A stretch of 64,000 nt of DNA from UM-FILTER-40-17 sp032251335 (GTDB lineage Bacteria > Bacteroidota > Bacteroidia > Flavobacteriales > Flavobacteriaceae), in assembly GCA_032251335.1 (NCBI GenBank), contig JAVVDW010000001.1, positions 124,001-188,000 on the forward strand, given 5' to 3'. Numbering within the stretch: the first letter of the stretch is position 1; every line of letters begins with the position of its first letter. Both the position numbers and the translations under genes were made by a program. Shown here piece after piece: positions 44,884 through 54,248 of this stretch. The notes under the pieces are model-generated. The model ran no database searches. It was not told the origin of the DNA and worked only from the letters and a program-made list of their open reading frames with translations.

Positions 44884-46839
44884 ATGTGTCCAACGGATAA
44901 CCTGCCTATGGCAGAAGGAGAACCAGAAAATATCAAAAAAACAGAACCGACTGCCAACGAAACGGAAGAAGTGGTAAGCGATGGCGCTGCGCCAACTTCT
45001 GAAAAAGATTCAGACTCGCAGCATGTTACTGAAAATCAGTCCGATCAGCACATGCACGAAGTGGAATCGGAAAACGCTACAGATGCCGAAGACCACGACA
45101 ACCACCGCCGGCATTTTCTGCCGATGGAGGATTATCACAATATGTCGTTAGAGAAATTAGTGGATGTACTCGAAAAGCTTTTGAAGAATGAGCGTGTGCA
45201 AGTGATTCGCGATCATGTGGAAAGCATTAAGTCTGAATTCAATAGCCAATATGAAGCGCTGATAGAGGAGAAAAAAGAAGCTTTTATAGAAGAGGGCGGC
45301 AACGAATTGGACTTCGATTACAGCCTCCCGATTCGTCAACATTTTCAAAATCTATACAAAGAATACAAAGAAAAGCGCAACCATTATTACAAAGAGCTGG
45401 AACAAGCCTTGCAAACCAATTTGCAAACAAGGCTCGAGATTATTGAAGAAGTTAAATCGTTACTCAATCTAGAAGAAAATATTCAAACGACCTATAAGCA
45501 TTTTCGCGAACTGCAAGAGCGCTGGAAGCAAGCGGGACCTGTGCCGAGGGCAAATTATAATGACGTTTGGCGCACTTACCATCACCATGTAGAAATTTTC
45601 TACGACTTTATGGATTTGAACAAGGATTTGCGCGATTTGGATTTCAAGCACAATTTGGAAGAAAAATTAAAAATTTTGGAACGCGCAGAAGCGCTTAAAT
45701 CTGAAAATGACGTCCCAAAAATGTTTAGGGAGTTGCAACTGATACACAAAATTTGGAAAGAAGACTTAGGACCTGTAGCCAAAGAGCATCGAGAAGAAAT
45801 TTGGGACAAATTTAGTGCCATCACAAAAGAATTGCACCAAAAAAGGCAAGATTTCATCAAAAACCAAGATGCGATTTATCAAGCCAATTTGGAGGTAAAA
45901 AACGAATTGATAAGTTCGTTGGAAGCCTTGAGCGAACCTACCGATAAGCATTCCGAATGGCAGCGTCGCATTGTAGAAGTAGAAAAATTGAGGGCGTCTT
46001 TCTTTAAAGCCGGACGGGTGCCGCAAGCGAGCAATGAAATCACTTGGAAACGCTTTAAAAAAGCCCTCCGAAATTTCAACCACAACAAAAACGAATTTTA
46101 CAAAAATCTCAAAAAAGACCAACAAGACAACCTGAATAAGAAAATGGCATTGTTGGAGAAAGCCAGATCTTTTAAAGACTCGGAAGATTGGGATACCGTT
46201 ACACCCATAATGAAGCAGATTCAGGCAGAATGGAAAGAAATCGGCCATGTGCCTCGCAAGTTTTCAGATAAGATATGGCATGATTTTAAAGAAGCCTGTA
46301 ACCACTATTTTAACCGATTGCATGCTAATAAAAACAAAGGCAGTCAAAAAGACCAAGAGGTAATCGGACAAAAGAAGCAACTTATTGAGGCTTTGTCGCA
46401 AATTGATTTTGAAAAATTAAAAGACAAAACAGCTGTTGTTGAAGAATTAAAAGAAATTCTGGACAAATGGCATAATTTGCCTCGCACGGATGTTGACCAG
46501 CGCTCCGTCAATGGGAAATTTTACAGAAATTTTGAAAACGCAAGTAAAAAAGCCGGGCTTTCAAAAGAAGAGGTAGATATGCTTCGCTTCAATAACCGCA
46601 TCGAACACCTATCCGAAAAAGACGACGACGCTTTGTACAGAGAGCGGGTTTATCTCCGCAAAAGGATAGAAGAGATCAAAGACGAAATACGCCAGTTGGA
46701 AAACAACATACAATTTTTTAATGTGTCTGATCCAAACAACCCGCTTTTCAGGGATGTTCAAAAAAACATTGAAAACCTCAAGCACGAATTTGAAATCTTG
46801 AAGGAGAAGTTGAAGGCTGTCAGGGAAATTAATCAGTGA
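44884..46839 (+). CDS. DUF349 repeat protein
   Basis: 651 residues. An acidic, low-complexity N-terminus (about 1-80, Glu/Asp/Ser-rich) leads into about five DUF349 helical-bundle repeats, each with a W-K-x-x-G-P/H-V-P-like centre (ELQERWKQAGPVPR; HKIWKEDLGPVAK; LRASFFKAGRVPQ; QAEWKEIGHVPRK; LDKWHNLPRTD). The C-terminal 80 residues form a coiled coil. Soluble, highly helical and strongly charged; cytosolic. The function of DUF349 proteins in Bacteroidota is unclear. Own promoter upstream. Confidence 0.88.
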   Translation: MCPTDNLPMAEGEPENIKKTEPTANETEEVVSDGAAPTSEKDSDSQHVTENQSDQHMHEVESENATDAEDHDNHRRHFLPMEDYHNMSLEKLVDVLEKLLKNERVQVIRDHVESIKSEFNSQYEALIEEKKEAFIEEGGNELDFDYSLPIRQHFQNLYKEYKEKRNHYYKELEQALQTNLQTRLEIIEEVKSLLNLEENIQTTYKHFRELQERWKQAGPVPRANYNDVWRTYHHHVEIFYDFMDLNKDLRDLDFKHNLEEKLKILERAEALKSENDVPKMFRELQLIHKIWKEDLGPVAKEHREEIWDKFSAITKELHQKRQDFIKNQDAIYQANLEVKNELISSLEALSEPTDKHSEWQRRIVEVEKLRASFFKAGRVPQASNEITWKRFKKALRNFNHNKNEFYKNLKKDQQDNLNKKMALLEKARSFKDSEDWDTVTPIMKQIQAEWKEIGHVPRKFSDKIWHDFKEACNHYFNRLHANKNKGSQKDQEVIGQKKQLIEALSQIDFEKLKDKTAVVEELKEILDKWHNLPRTDVDQRSVNGKFYRNFENASKKAGLSKEEVDMLRFNNRIEHLSEKDDDALYRERVYLRKRIEEIKDEIRQLENNIQFFNVSDPNNPLFRDVQKNIENLKHEFEILKEKLKAVREINQ

Positions 46840-46957
46840 TAAGAAATTCTTGCATTAGGCATTTCTGCGACGACAGTAAAAGTTTAAAACACAAGATTTA
46901 AACTTGTATTTTGCAATTGGAATTCACAAAGAGCCATGTTTTTGACTGCCTGTATTC

Positions 46958-48154
46958 CTAATTCGGCGCATCATTTTGCCTGACAATTTCATCCAAAACA
47001 TCCAAAATAATACGGCAGCCTATTTCTATTTCCTCTGTCGAAATGGTCAGCGGCGGCGTGATGCGCACTGCTTTTTTTTCATACAACAACCAAAAGAGAA
47101 TGAGCCCCCTGTTTTGAGCTTTCAATACCAATTGATTGGCGATTTCGGGGGTTTCCATCATCAGCGCCAGCATCAGGCCTTTACCGCGGATATCTTTAAT
47201 AAGCGGGTGCTTGAGTTGGCTTTTGAACAATGCTTCTTTGGCTAAAGTGTCGACCATCAATGTGGTTTCTGTGAGTTCTTGCAGGGTTGCCAAACAAGCT
47301 GCCGCAACTACGGGATGTCCGCCAAAAGTGGTAATATGTCCGAGTTTGGGTGCATCTGCCAACAAATCCATCAAAGAATCAGATGCTGTAAAAGCACCGA
47401 CAGGCATACCGCCGCCCATGCCTTTGCCCATGACCAAAATATCCGGCACTATATCAAAATGTTCAAAACCAAAAAGTTTTCCGGTACGGCCAAAACCGGG
47501 TTGAATTTCATCTAAAATGAGAAGCGCGCCCATCTCAGTACATTTTTGCCGCAGTTGTTTCATATAGTTACTGTCGGGCACGATAAAACCGGCACCGCCT
47601 TGTATGGTTTCGGCGATCACACAAGACGTTTCCCTGTCTATGTATTGTAAATCTGAAATTTCATTAAAACGGATAAAATGTACATCGGGAATCAGCGGAC
47701 GAAAAGCGGCCTTGCGTTCTTCAAACCCCATGACGCTCATAGCACCTTGTGTGTTGCCGTGATAGGCGTGATGAAAAGCGATGGTTTTGGAGCGACCTGT
47801 GGCGCGTTTACCAAGTTTAAGCGCACCTTCAATGGCTTCCGTTCCGGAATTGGTCAGGTAGGTTTTGGAGAGCGTAGCGGGCAATTTTTCAGCCAGCAGT
47901 TTGCAGAATGCCACGGCCGGACTTTGGGCGTATTCGCCGTAAACCATCACGTGTAAATAGCTGTCTAACTGTGTTTTTATGGCTGCTACCACGCGTGGAT
48001 GACAATGCCCCAAGCTACAAGCAGAAACGCCCGCAACAAAATCTAAATACGCTTTGCCGGCTGTGTCGTAAATATAACTTCCACGGGCATGTGAAACTTC
48101 CATCCCCAAAGGATGCGGCGTAGTTTGCGCCTGATATGTTAGAAAATCGGACAT
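46958..48154 (-). CDS. Class III PLP aminotransferase (acetylornithine/ornithine type)
   Basis: 398 residues. Fold-type I with the class III signature: LILDEIQPGFGRTGKLFGFEHFDIVPDILVMGKGMGGGMPVGAF, PLP Lys244 in GKGMGG, and TNSGTEAIEGALK for phosphate binding. Similar to ArgD, ornithine and 4-aminobutyrate aminotransferases; Bacteroidota copies are often labelled 'aspartate aminotransferase family'. The substrate is not decided by the motifs. It begins 6 bp after the stop of the OstA-like gene and shares its transcript. Confidence 0.9.
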   Translation of the reverse strand: MSDFLTYQAQTTPHPLGMEVSHARGSYIYDTAGKAYLDFVAGVSACSLGHCHPRVVAAIKTQLDSYLHVMVYGEYAQSPAVAFCKLLAEKLPATLSKTYLTNSGTEAIEGALKLGKRATGRSKTIAFHHAYHGNTQGAMSVMGFEERKAAFRPLIPDVHFIRFNEISDLQYIDRETSCVIAETIQGGAGFIVPDSNYMKQLRQKCTEMGALLILDEIQPGFGRTGKLFGFEHFDIVPDILVMGKGMGGGMPVGAFTASDSLMDLLADAPKLGHITTFGGHPVVAAACLATLQELTETTLMVDTLAKEALFKSQLKHPLIKDIRGKGLMLALMMETPEIANQLVLKAQNRGLILFWLLYEKKAVRITPPLTISTEEIEIGCRIILDVLDEIVRQNDAPN

Positions 48155-48160
48155 AGCATG

Positions 48161-49846
48161 CTACTTGTTTTGCCCCTCCGGTGCTTCTTTTTCAGCCGAT
48201 GGCAGGTTGGGTTTAAGTCCGTCACCCATATCTTTTTTGTCGGCTTCTTGTTTTAAACGTTTGAGCTCTTCAATAGGATCGGTTTCAATAACGGGTAGGG
48301 GAAGACCTCTGATTTTGGTGAGTTTTATCGGTTTATCACCTTTAAAAATGTCGTCTTTGGTGCGAATAACCTCTTCACCACGCCAGTTAAACCCTCTGAG
48401 TTTGCGCACGTTTTGGGGCAAATCTTCATCAGTGTAAACGATGCCATCTACCTGGGTGTAGAAAGTGATTTCGTCTATCTGGCTTTCAGACATAAACATG
48501 GAAATCTTGCTGCAATATCCTTTGTCTATTCCGATTAGTTCTTTTTTGTCATTTCTTGTAAAATAGACATATTCTGTGTTTTTAATGAGTTCTGTAAAGT
48601 ACAAATCGTTGTCTCTAAACAGTCCATGCAACCGTAATCCTTTTACCTGGTTGTAATTATCAAGCGAATCGTGTTCAATCAAAAAAGCATTGTTAAATAC
48701 TTTGAGCGAATCTAATTCTTCTGTTTCCGTGTTGGAAGTGATGATGATGGTGTCGCCGGTCATTTGTGTGCGTCCGGTCCAAATGACAGGTTTTCGTATC
48801 ATTTTGGTGATGCCGGTTTGTTGGTTTGAATGAATGGAATCTGCCTTGCCACTCATGTCTTTTTTGTAGAAGCGTGCGTTGCGATAGGCTTTCATGATAC
48901 GCGCATCCGGTTTGCCGGTCACCAAAATGGTGTCTGAATGGATGTAGGCTGAGTCCAAGGTTTTTTTGTCGTAGGTGATGGCTACGGCGCGTTTGGTGAT
49001 AAAAACGGAATCTTTAGCTTTGAACACTTCACCGTAATGGCCTTTGATTACAGTGCTGTTAAGTGTGTCGGTTATTTTGATATTATTGGTCGCAGATGCA
49101 AATTCACGTTCTTTGTCATAGAAAAGGCTGTCTCCTTCAATGAGTCGGTTTTCGTATTGTATTTTAGAGTTTTTAACGAAATAAGAACGGGTACCTCGGG
49201 TTTCGTAGAATCCGCGTTCGGAATAAATTTTGTTTGCTTCACTCGTGATGGTTGTAGGACCGTACATATAAGCGAAACCGGAATCTGTATAAAAATCGAG
49301 ATGTTGGGTGTTGATGACATAATCCGGATTGACGAGTTTGACATTGGTGAGAAACTGAAACATTTTGTTTTCGGCAAAATAGGTGCCCCGCTTGCTCGTC
49401 AGTACGTTGATGCTGTCTCGAAGTGTGCCGCCCGAATTGTAATACGCCCGTTGTTTAACGCGGTCAAAATAGAGTGTATCAGTCGTCAGTGTCATTTTTG
49501 GGTCTGTCATGCGCACGTTTTGATAGGCAATTGCTGTTTTGGTGTCGCCGTAATACTCGAGATATTGCGAGTAAAGTTTTAAGGTGTCGCCTTGATTGAG
49601 CCTGACATTGCCATAGGCGCGAATCAGGTTTCGGCGCGGGTAATGATAGGCTTGATCGCAATACAGCTTTACGTTTTCGTGCGTGGCCTGTACATTGCCG
49701 ATGGCAACCACCACACCCGGATGTTCCAGCTCGTTTTTGTCAAAGTTGTCGGCATTGTTGATAATAATTTTCTTGACTTCTTGGGCGGGTAACCAAAGGA
49801 AGCCAATCAGGAATATAGTTGTTATTGTTAAATAGATGGTTTTCAA
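48161..49846 (-). CDS. OstA-like LPS-transport protein (LptA/LptD-N type)
   Basis: 561 residues with a signal peptide (ending LPAQ). The N-terminal third is an OstA/LptA beta-jellyroll (GVVVAIGNVQATHENVKLYCDQAYHYPRRNLIRAYGNVRLNQGDTL in part); repeated beta motifs with 'G.V...Y..' periodicity continue to about residue 470, ending in a Pro/Lys-rich tail. Bacteroidota encode this extended form as the periplasmic part of the LPS bridge. Perfect TATTTTTG box (49863-49870 on this strand) 16 bp before the ATG. The aminotransferase follows 6 bp on. Confidence 0.85.
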   Translation of the reverse strand: MKTIYLTITTIFLIGFLWLPAQEVKKIIINNADNFDKNELEHPGVVVAIGNVQATHENVKLYCDQAYHYPRRNLIRAYGNVRLNQGDTLKLYSQYLEYYGDTKTAIAYQNVRMTDPKMTLTTDTLYFDRVKQRAYYNSGGTLRDSINVLTSKRGTYFAENKMFQFLTNVKLVNPDYVINTQHLDFYTDSGFAYMYGPTTITSEANKIYSERGFYETRGTRSYFVKNSKIQYENRLIEGDSLFYDKEREFASATNNIKITDTLNSTVIKGHYGEVFKAKDSVFITKRAVAITYDKKTLDSAYIHSDTILVTGKPDARIMKAYRNARFYKKDMSGKADSIHSNQQTGITKMIRKPVIWTGRTQMTGDTIIITSNTETEELDSLKVFNNAFLIEHDSLDNYNQVKGLRLHGLFRDNDLYFTELIKNTEYVYFTRNDKKELIGIDKGYCSKISMFMSESQIDEITFYTQVDGIVYTDEDLPQNVRKLRGFNWRGEEVIRTKDDIFKGDKPIKLTKIRGLPLPVIETDPIEELKRLKQEADKKDMGDGLKPNLPSAEKEAPEGQNK

Positions 49847-49862
49847 CTGATGCCTTTTTTTG

Positions 49863-49870
49863 CAAAAATA
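49863..49870 (-). promoter_or_regulatory. -7 box of the OstA-like/aminotransferase operon
   Basis: Reads TATTTTTG on the minus strand, 16 bp before the ATG at 49846. No good -33 element at normal spacing. Confidence 0.45.
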
Positions 49871-49967
49871 GGCAAATACCCAAAGATGCTGCTAAAAGTT
49901 AAGAAATGTTTTCAGTTTTGAAGTTCAATCCTCTATCTCTCATTATCATTTCAAAAAAATTTTATAC

Positions 49968-49998
49968 TTGCGTAAGAAATAATTTATAATTTACTTTG
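49968..49998 (+). promoter_or_regulatory. Promoter of the membrane/winged-helix operon
   Basis: TTG (49968-49970), 20-bp spacer, TTACTTTG (49991-49998), one mismatch from TAnnTTTG. It ends 20 bp before the ATG at 50019. The region around it could hold the operator of the winged-helix protein encoded downstream, e.g. the AT-rich stretch 49981-49990. Confidence 0.45.
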
Positions 49999-50018
49999 CA
50001 ATTCAAAGTACTTTTAAA

Positions 50019-50633
50019 ATGAAAAAGAATTATTCAGAAGATTTAAGAGAAATCAGGGACATCATGCAGCGCAGTTCCAGGTTTATCTCACTCAGCGGGC
50101 TTTCTGGTGTTTCTACAGGGATTATCGCATTAATAGGTGCGTTTTTGGCCTATCAAATTGTTTTTAAGGATGCGGACTTTTTGGTGTACAACCAAGTACA
50201 ACTTTCTCGCGAAAGTTTGGTGAACTTGTTGTTAATTGCTTCGGGAACACTGATTGTGTCTATTGGAAACGCCATTTTTTTTACCAAAATAAAAACCCAA
50301 CCGCATGAGCAGAATGCATGGGATGTCGCATCTAAAAAGTTGCTCGTCAATTTGTTGATTCCGTTAGCCAGTGGTGGCATTCTCTGTTTGCTGTTTTTAT
50401 GGAAAGGCTTTGTGGGTGTGTTGCCGTCATTGACCTTAATTTTTTATGGGCTTGCACTCGTCAATGGTAGTAAATATACCTTTTCTGAAATCAGGAGTTT
50501 GGGCGTCATTCAAATTATTCTAGGTCTTTTGGCCTTTGCCTTTTTGCCCTATAGTCTTCATTTGTGGGCACTTGGCTTTGGAATTGTTCAAATTTTGTAC
50601 GGTTTGGTGATTCAAAGAAAATATAAATCGTGA
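50019..50633 (+). CDS. Six-helix membrane protein, operon with winged-helix regulator
   Basis: 204 residues. A short charged N-terminus (MKKNYSEDLREIRDIMQRSS), then about six membrane helices from residue 25 on, without catalytic motifs. Hydrophobic, probable inner-membrane protein; family not recognised. Its stop overlaps the GTG of the winged-helix gene by 4 bp (GTGA), showing tight translational coupling. Similar gene pairs are common in Bacteroidota, where the regulator probably controls its own operon. Function unknown. Confidence 0.72.
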   Translation: MKKNYSEDLREIRDIMQRSSRFISLSGLSGVSTGIIALIGAFLAYQIVFKDADFLVYNQVQLSRESLVNLLLIASGTLIVSIGNAIFFTKIKTQPHEQNAWDVASKKLLVNLLIPLASGGILCLLFLWKGFVGVLPSLTLIFYGLALVNGSKYTFSEIRSLGVIQIILGLLAFAFLPYSLHLWALGFGIVQILYGLVIQRKYKS

Positions 50634-50920
50634 AGGAAGTTCTTAAAAATTTGGATAAGGCATTTGAAAACAGAATCCGACTCGGTATTATGTCTGCGTT
50701 GATGGTTAACGAGGAGGTGGACTTTAACGAACTAAAAACACTTTTAGGCGTCACAGACGGCAATTTGGCCAGCCATCTAAAAAACTTGGAAAAAAGCGGT
50801 TATATCACCTATAAAAAATCTTTTTTAGATCGCAAACCCAATACCAACTATACAGCAACCAAAAAAGGTAAAGCATCTTTTGTCAAACACATAAATGCAT
50901 TGGAACAATTGCTACACTAA
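50630..50920 (+). CDS. Small winged-helix transcriptional regulator (HTH_34 type)
   Basis: 96 residues. Single winged-helix domain: NRIRLGIMSALMVNEEVDFNELKTLLGVTDGNLASHLKNLEKSGYITYKKSFLDRKPNTNY, with the recognition helix at about 40-55 and the wing near 60-75. It matches the 'winged helix DNA-binding' ArsR/MarR-like group typical of Bacteroidota. Probably a local repressor of its own operon. GTG start, overlapping the upstream membrane gene by 4 bp; two small membrane proteins follow. Confidence 0.85.
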   Translation: MKEVLKNLDKAFENRIRLGIMSALMVNEEVDFNELKTLLGVTDGNLASHLKNLEKSGYITYKKSFLDRKPNTNYTATKKGKASFVKHINALEQLLH

Positions 50921-50932
50921 ACACACAGATAA

Positions 50933-51121
50933 ATGAAGAAAAAAAATAATCTTAAAATTCAGGCAGGCTTTGCTATGCTGGTTTTGTCTTTGGGAATTTC
51001 TCTGCTCGTGAATATGATTTCAATTGAAGACGAGCCCGGTGCTCTTCCTCTTATTTTAATTATTGTAGGTGTAGTTTGGTTGGTGAAAATTCGGTTTAGC
51101 ATCGGTCAAAAGCGTTCTTGA
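50933..51121 (+). CDS. Small two-helix membrane protein
   Basis: 62 residues, basic ends and two membrane helices (about 10-28 and 36-52). It starts 12 bp after the winged-helix stop and is therefore probably in its operon. Too small to assign; it may be a partner of the upstream membrane protein. Confidence 0.6.
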   Translation: MKKKNNLKIQAGFAMLVLSLGISLLVNMISIEDEPGALPLILIIVGVVWLVKIRFSIGQKRS

Positions 51122-51175
51122 TTCCATAATAAATAAACATTTTAAACTCATTAACTTTCTATAAAACAATACATT

Positions 51176-51460
51176 ATGAAAAACACAAGAATCCTTCTCA
51201 TTTTGGCAATAGTGGCTTCCATATTGCTGATTCCCTTGGTCGCCATGCAGTTTACTTCTGAGGTAAATTGGACTGTTTTTGATTTTATCGTCATGGGTTT
51301 GTTGCTTACTACAGCAGGCCTGTCAATAGATTTTGCTTGGAGAAAACTCAAAGCCTTTAAATACAGGTGGATGGTTTGCGGTATTATATTATTTGTGTTT
51401 TTTCTAATCTATGCCGAACTGGCGGTAGGTATTTTTGGTACCCCTTTTGCGGGGTCTTGA
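51176..51460 (+). CDS. Small three-helix membrane protein
   Basis: 94 residues, three membrane helices (about 5-25, 33-52 and 64-88). 54 bp after the previous small gene, same strand. The layout resembles small membrane proteins of unknown role often found next to HTH_34 regulators in flavobacteria. Followed by about 200 bp without genes. Confidence 0.6.
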   Translation: MKNTRILLILAIVASILLIPLVAMQFTSEVNWTVFDFIVMGLLLTTAGLSIDFAWRKLKAFKYRWMVCGIILFVFFLIYAELAVGIFGTPFAGS

Positions 51461-51665
51461 GGTATAAAAAACTTGATTTCCATAAGTTTAATCGACTTAC
51501 TCAAAAAAGTTTCCAAAGAAAAAATCTCAAAAATATTGATGTTTATTTTTTTTAAGGGTCTTTTAATATTTTGTAGATCTTAGCGGATACATGTAAATGT
51601 ATCATTATTGCATTTTTTTTATTAAACTTGTGATTCGTAAATAGTTCGGTAACAAGATTTTTTAT

Positions 51666-52108
51666 ATGAATAGTACTGAAAGAGAAAAACATAACAAAAA
51701 TATTGACTTGATTAATTTTGCATTATTAATTTTGATGTTGATACCATTTTTTTTGCGAGTAAATTCGTTGAAAATTCATTTCAAACATATGAACTTTTGA
51801 CCCAACAAATTAAAAATTTTGATGAATTAAAATTACTTTATTTTGATTTGAAAAACTCTAAAATCTATTCAAGCATTCAGATTGAACAAAATGTAGATAC
51901 GTTGAAATTAAACAGATTAAGACAAATAGAATACAATCAACAATTTATTAAAATTAAGCATGATTCAATTTCTACTGGTAATGATTTGATTAAGATGATT
52001 TTAAGTTTTATCATCGCATTGCCATTAGTTAAAATTTTGAATAAAAGTAAAAATCAACTGAAGAGAAGTGTTTCGGGCAGTAGCGATGTAAATTACAAAG
52101 ACAAATAA
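51666..52108 (+). pseudogene. Membrane protein gene split by a frameshift at a T8 tract
   Basis: From ATG 51666 the frame reads MNSTEREKHNKNIDLINFALLILMLIPFF and then hits a run of eight T (51747-51754). In this frame it goes on to a stop after about 15 unrelated residues. One more T (T9) would connect it to the other frame, which reads ASKFVENSFQTYELLTQQ and continues to 52108 with a second membrane helix (LIKMILSFIIALPLVKIL). So one base is missing from the intact form. It may be a true mutation, a phase-variable tract or a sequencing error. Family unknown; one helix near each end. Confidence 0.65.
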
Positions 52109-52218
52109 CTTAATTTAAAGTCCCAACCGAATAAAAAGAGACTGAGTAACACGTTAATTCTTAATTGTTTTTTTTGACATTTGTCAAGTTCTGAAGCAAA
52201 ATCTTAATAGAACAATAA

Positions 52219-52770
52219 ATGGACAAAGCGACACAAACAATGATTGAAAACCTGCACAAAAATACAGGTAGAACCTTGCAACAATGGATTGAAATTGTAA
52301 AGAATCAAAAGCTAGACAAACACGGAGAAATCATTAAGTTTTTAAAAACCGAACACCAGTTTACGTACGGTTTTGCGAATTTGGTGGCACATAAAACAAA
52401 AGAGACTGATGCGGGGTCAGCTAACAATCATGAAGACTTAATAATAAGACAATACCATGGGGAAGAACATTTGAAGAAAATATACGAAAGACTAGTTTCT
52501 GAAATTCAAACTTTTGGCAATGACATTGAAATTTCAACCAAAAAAACCTATGTGAGCTTGAGGCGTAAAAAACAGTTTGCCACGCTCAACCCTGCAACTA
52601 AAAACAGATTTGAAATTGGAATTAATTTAAAAGGACAAGTACCAAAAGGAAAGTTAGAACCTGAAAAACCAAACGCAATGTGTTCACATAAAATCAATCT
52701 TTCAGACATAAACGACATAGATAAAGAAATTATTGAATGGTTAAAAATCGCTTACGAAAACGCTAAATAA
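52219..52770 (+). CDS. DUF4287 and DUF5655 domain protein
   Basis: 183 residues. The first 60 residues (MIENLHKNTGRTLQQWIEIVKNQKL and HQFTYGFANLVAH) are the helical DUF4287 domain; the rest (HLKKIYERLVSEIQTFGNDIEISTKKTYVSLRRKKQFATLNP) is DUF5655, an alpha/beta domain thought to be nuclease- or transporter-associated but without known activity. Soluble and cytosolic. Stand-alone gene inside the accessory patch. Confidence 0.83.
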   Translation: MDKATQTMIENLHKNTGRTLQQWIEIVKNQKLDKHGEIIKFLKTEHQFTYGFANLVAHKTKETDAGSANNHEDLIIRQYHGEEHLKKIYERLVSEIQTFGNDIEISTKKTYVSLRRKKQFATLNPATKNRFEIGINLKGQVPKGKLEPEKPNAMCSHKINLSDINDIDKEIIEWLKIAYENAK

Positions 52771-52821
52771 CAAAACCATAAAACTACCCTATGAAAATTG
52801 AACACATAGGGGCATTATTAT

Positions 52822-52865
52822 TTAGGGCGTTCCATGCTTGTGTGCTGAGCTTGTCGAAGAATGAC
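52822..52865. repeat. Dispersed-repeat remnant
   Basis: Contains TTAGGGCGTTCC followed by GTGCTGAGCTTGTCGAAG and TGACA. Both core pieces are common parts of intergenic repeats in Bacteroidota (recalled, not searched). It lies between the DUF4287/5655 gene and the DUF4199 gene, where it probably marks an old insertion. Confidence 0.4.
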
Positions 52866-52891
52866 AGATAAAAACAAATAAATATAAACAG

Positions 52892-53380
52892 ATGAAAAAT
52901 TTAAAAATCGAAATCAAATGGGCCATCATCTTTTCTGTAGTAGGCCTACTGTGGATGCTCTTAGAGAAACTGGTAGGCTTACACAGCATCTATATTGACA
53001 AGCATCAATATCTTACCAATATCTTCGCCATTCCCGCAATTGTCTTTATGGTACTGGCACTAAAAGACAAAAAGAAAAACTTCTATGTGGGGCGAATGAA
53101 CTACAAGCAAGGCTTGGTTTCGGGCATATTTCTCTCCGTATTTATTGCATTGTTGAGTCCTTTGACGCAGTGGATAACTTCCACTATTATTACACCCGAG
53201 TACTTCCCAAATGTGATTGCTTATTCAGTTGAAACAGGATATCACAAATCCTTGGAAGAGGCACATGCTTATTTTAACCTAAAGAATTATATGATTCAAG
53301 GCTTTTTTGGGGCACTTATCATGGGCATAATCACCACTGCGATTGCTGTGATTTTTATTAGAACAAAAGATAAAAAATAG
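52892..53380 (+). CDS. DUF4199 membrane protein
   Basis: 162 residues. Four membrane helices (about 8-28, 40-58, 68-90 and 132-155). The pattern KWAIIFSVVGLLWMLLEKLVG in helix 1, GRMNYKQGLVSGIFLSVFIALLSPLTQWI in the middle and GFFGALIMGIITTAIAV at the end is typical of DUF4199. Inner-membrane; function unknown. Follows a dispersed-repeat remnant by 26 bp. Confidence 0.82.
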   Translation: MKNLKIEIKWAIIFSVVGLLWMLLEKLVGLHSIYIDKHQYLTNIFAIPAIVFMVLALKDKKKNFYVGRMNYKQGLVSGIFLSVFIALLSPLTQWITSTIITPEYFPNVIAYSVETGYHKSLEEAHAYFNLKNYMIQGFFGALIMGIITTAIAVIFIRTKDKK

Positions 53381-53488
53381 AAAAATAACGGTCTATAAAT
53401 TCCCTCCAAAAACGCTCAAATGCTTGGTGGCGCTGATAAGGATATAAAAAATAATGGCAAAACAAGGCAATCTGACAAAAAATAAGCC

Positions 53489-54045
53489 TCAATAAGGCTT
53501 AGATTTTAAAACGTACTGCTTGTATTCTTTTTTAAGTTGTTGCGTGTAATCCTTAGCTATATTGATAAACAGGCTATTGGGCAACAAGGCATTGTTAAAA
53601 TCCGCATCGTATATTCTGATTGCAATAAACTCAAAAGTATCCGTTAAAGTAAAATCTTCGGAAATGTCATTTTCTTTGTCACTCACAACTTTAGTGGAAC
53701 TTTGAGAATCTTCCTCATCATTGTGAAGCAGAATAGGTCAAAGGTTTATGTAAACATCTTCGTCCTGAAACCGGTCGTATATCATAAAAAAGGAACGCCT
53801 TCTATCTCAATTGGAATATATCCTTTGGTTTGATGTTTGTGGAGTTGGTATTTTTCTCTTAAAAAAGTGTCGAATTTATCGGGTCGTTGATAATCTTTAA
53901 AAATAAAAGCTTGGTCTTTTTGACCGTCTTTGCTTTTGTGGCCTCCCGCAACTTTGCCGTAGGAATCAGAAGTAGCCGTTCGTTTGACGGGAATACAGCC
54001 GCTTATAAATAAAGTTGTCAAAAGGTAAATCAATCGAAGTTTCAT
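53489..54045 (-). pseudogene. Lipoprotein gene broken by a frameshift and an in-frame stop
   Basis: The N-terminal piece (54045 to about 53792) has a lipoprotein signal with Cys17 in LFISGC and ends GVPF at a run of six A (53786-53791; T6 on the coding strand). One extra T joins it to a frame reading FMIYDRFQDEDVYINL, then a TGA (53738-53740), then PILLHNDEEDSQSSTKVVSDKEND and on to the stop at 53489. The protein texture is continuous across both breaks. So one gene of about 185 codons carries two independent defects. It is probably a decayed envelope lipoprotein gene. Confidence 0.72.
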
Positions 54046-54248
54046 CCTCGTAAAATTTAAAGTCTAAGTGAATTAAGTGATTTCATAGCTCACACAGTGT
54101 AAATTTACCAAAAAGTAAAACAAGTCGTTGGAGTAAATCCAAATTTTATTTATCCATCAATTAAAGATAAATCCCAGCAAATAAACGTTGAAAAAAAATT
54201 AAAATGTCATAAATATGACTTTGTGTGAGTTTATACAGACAAGTATTT

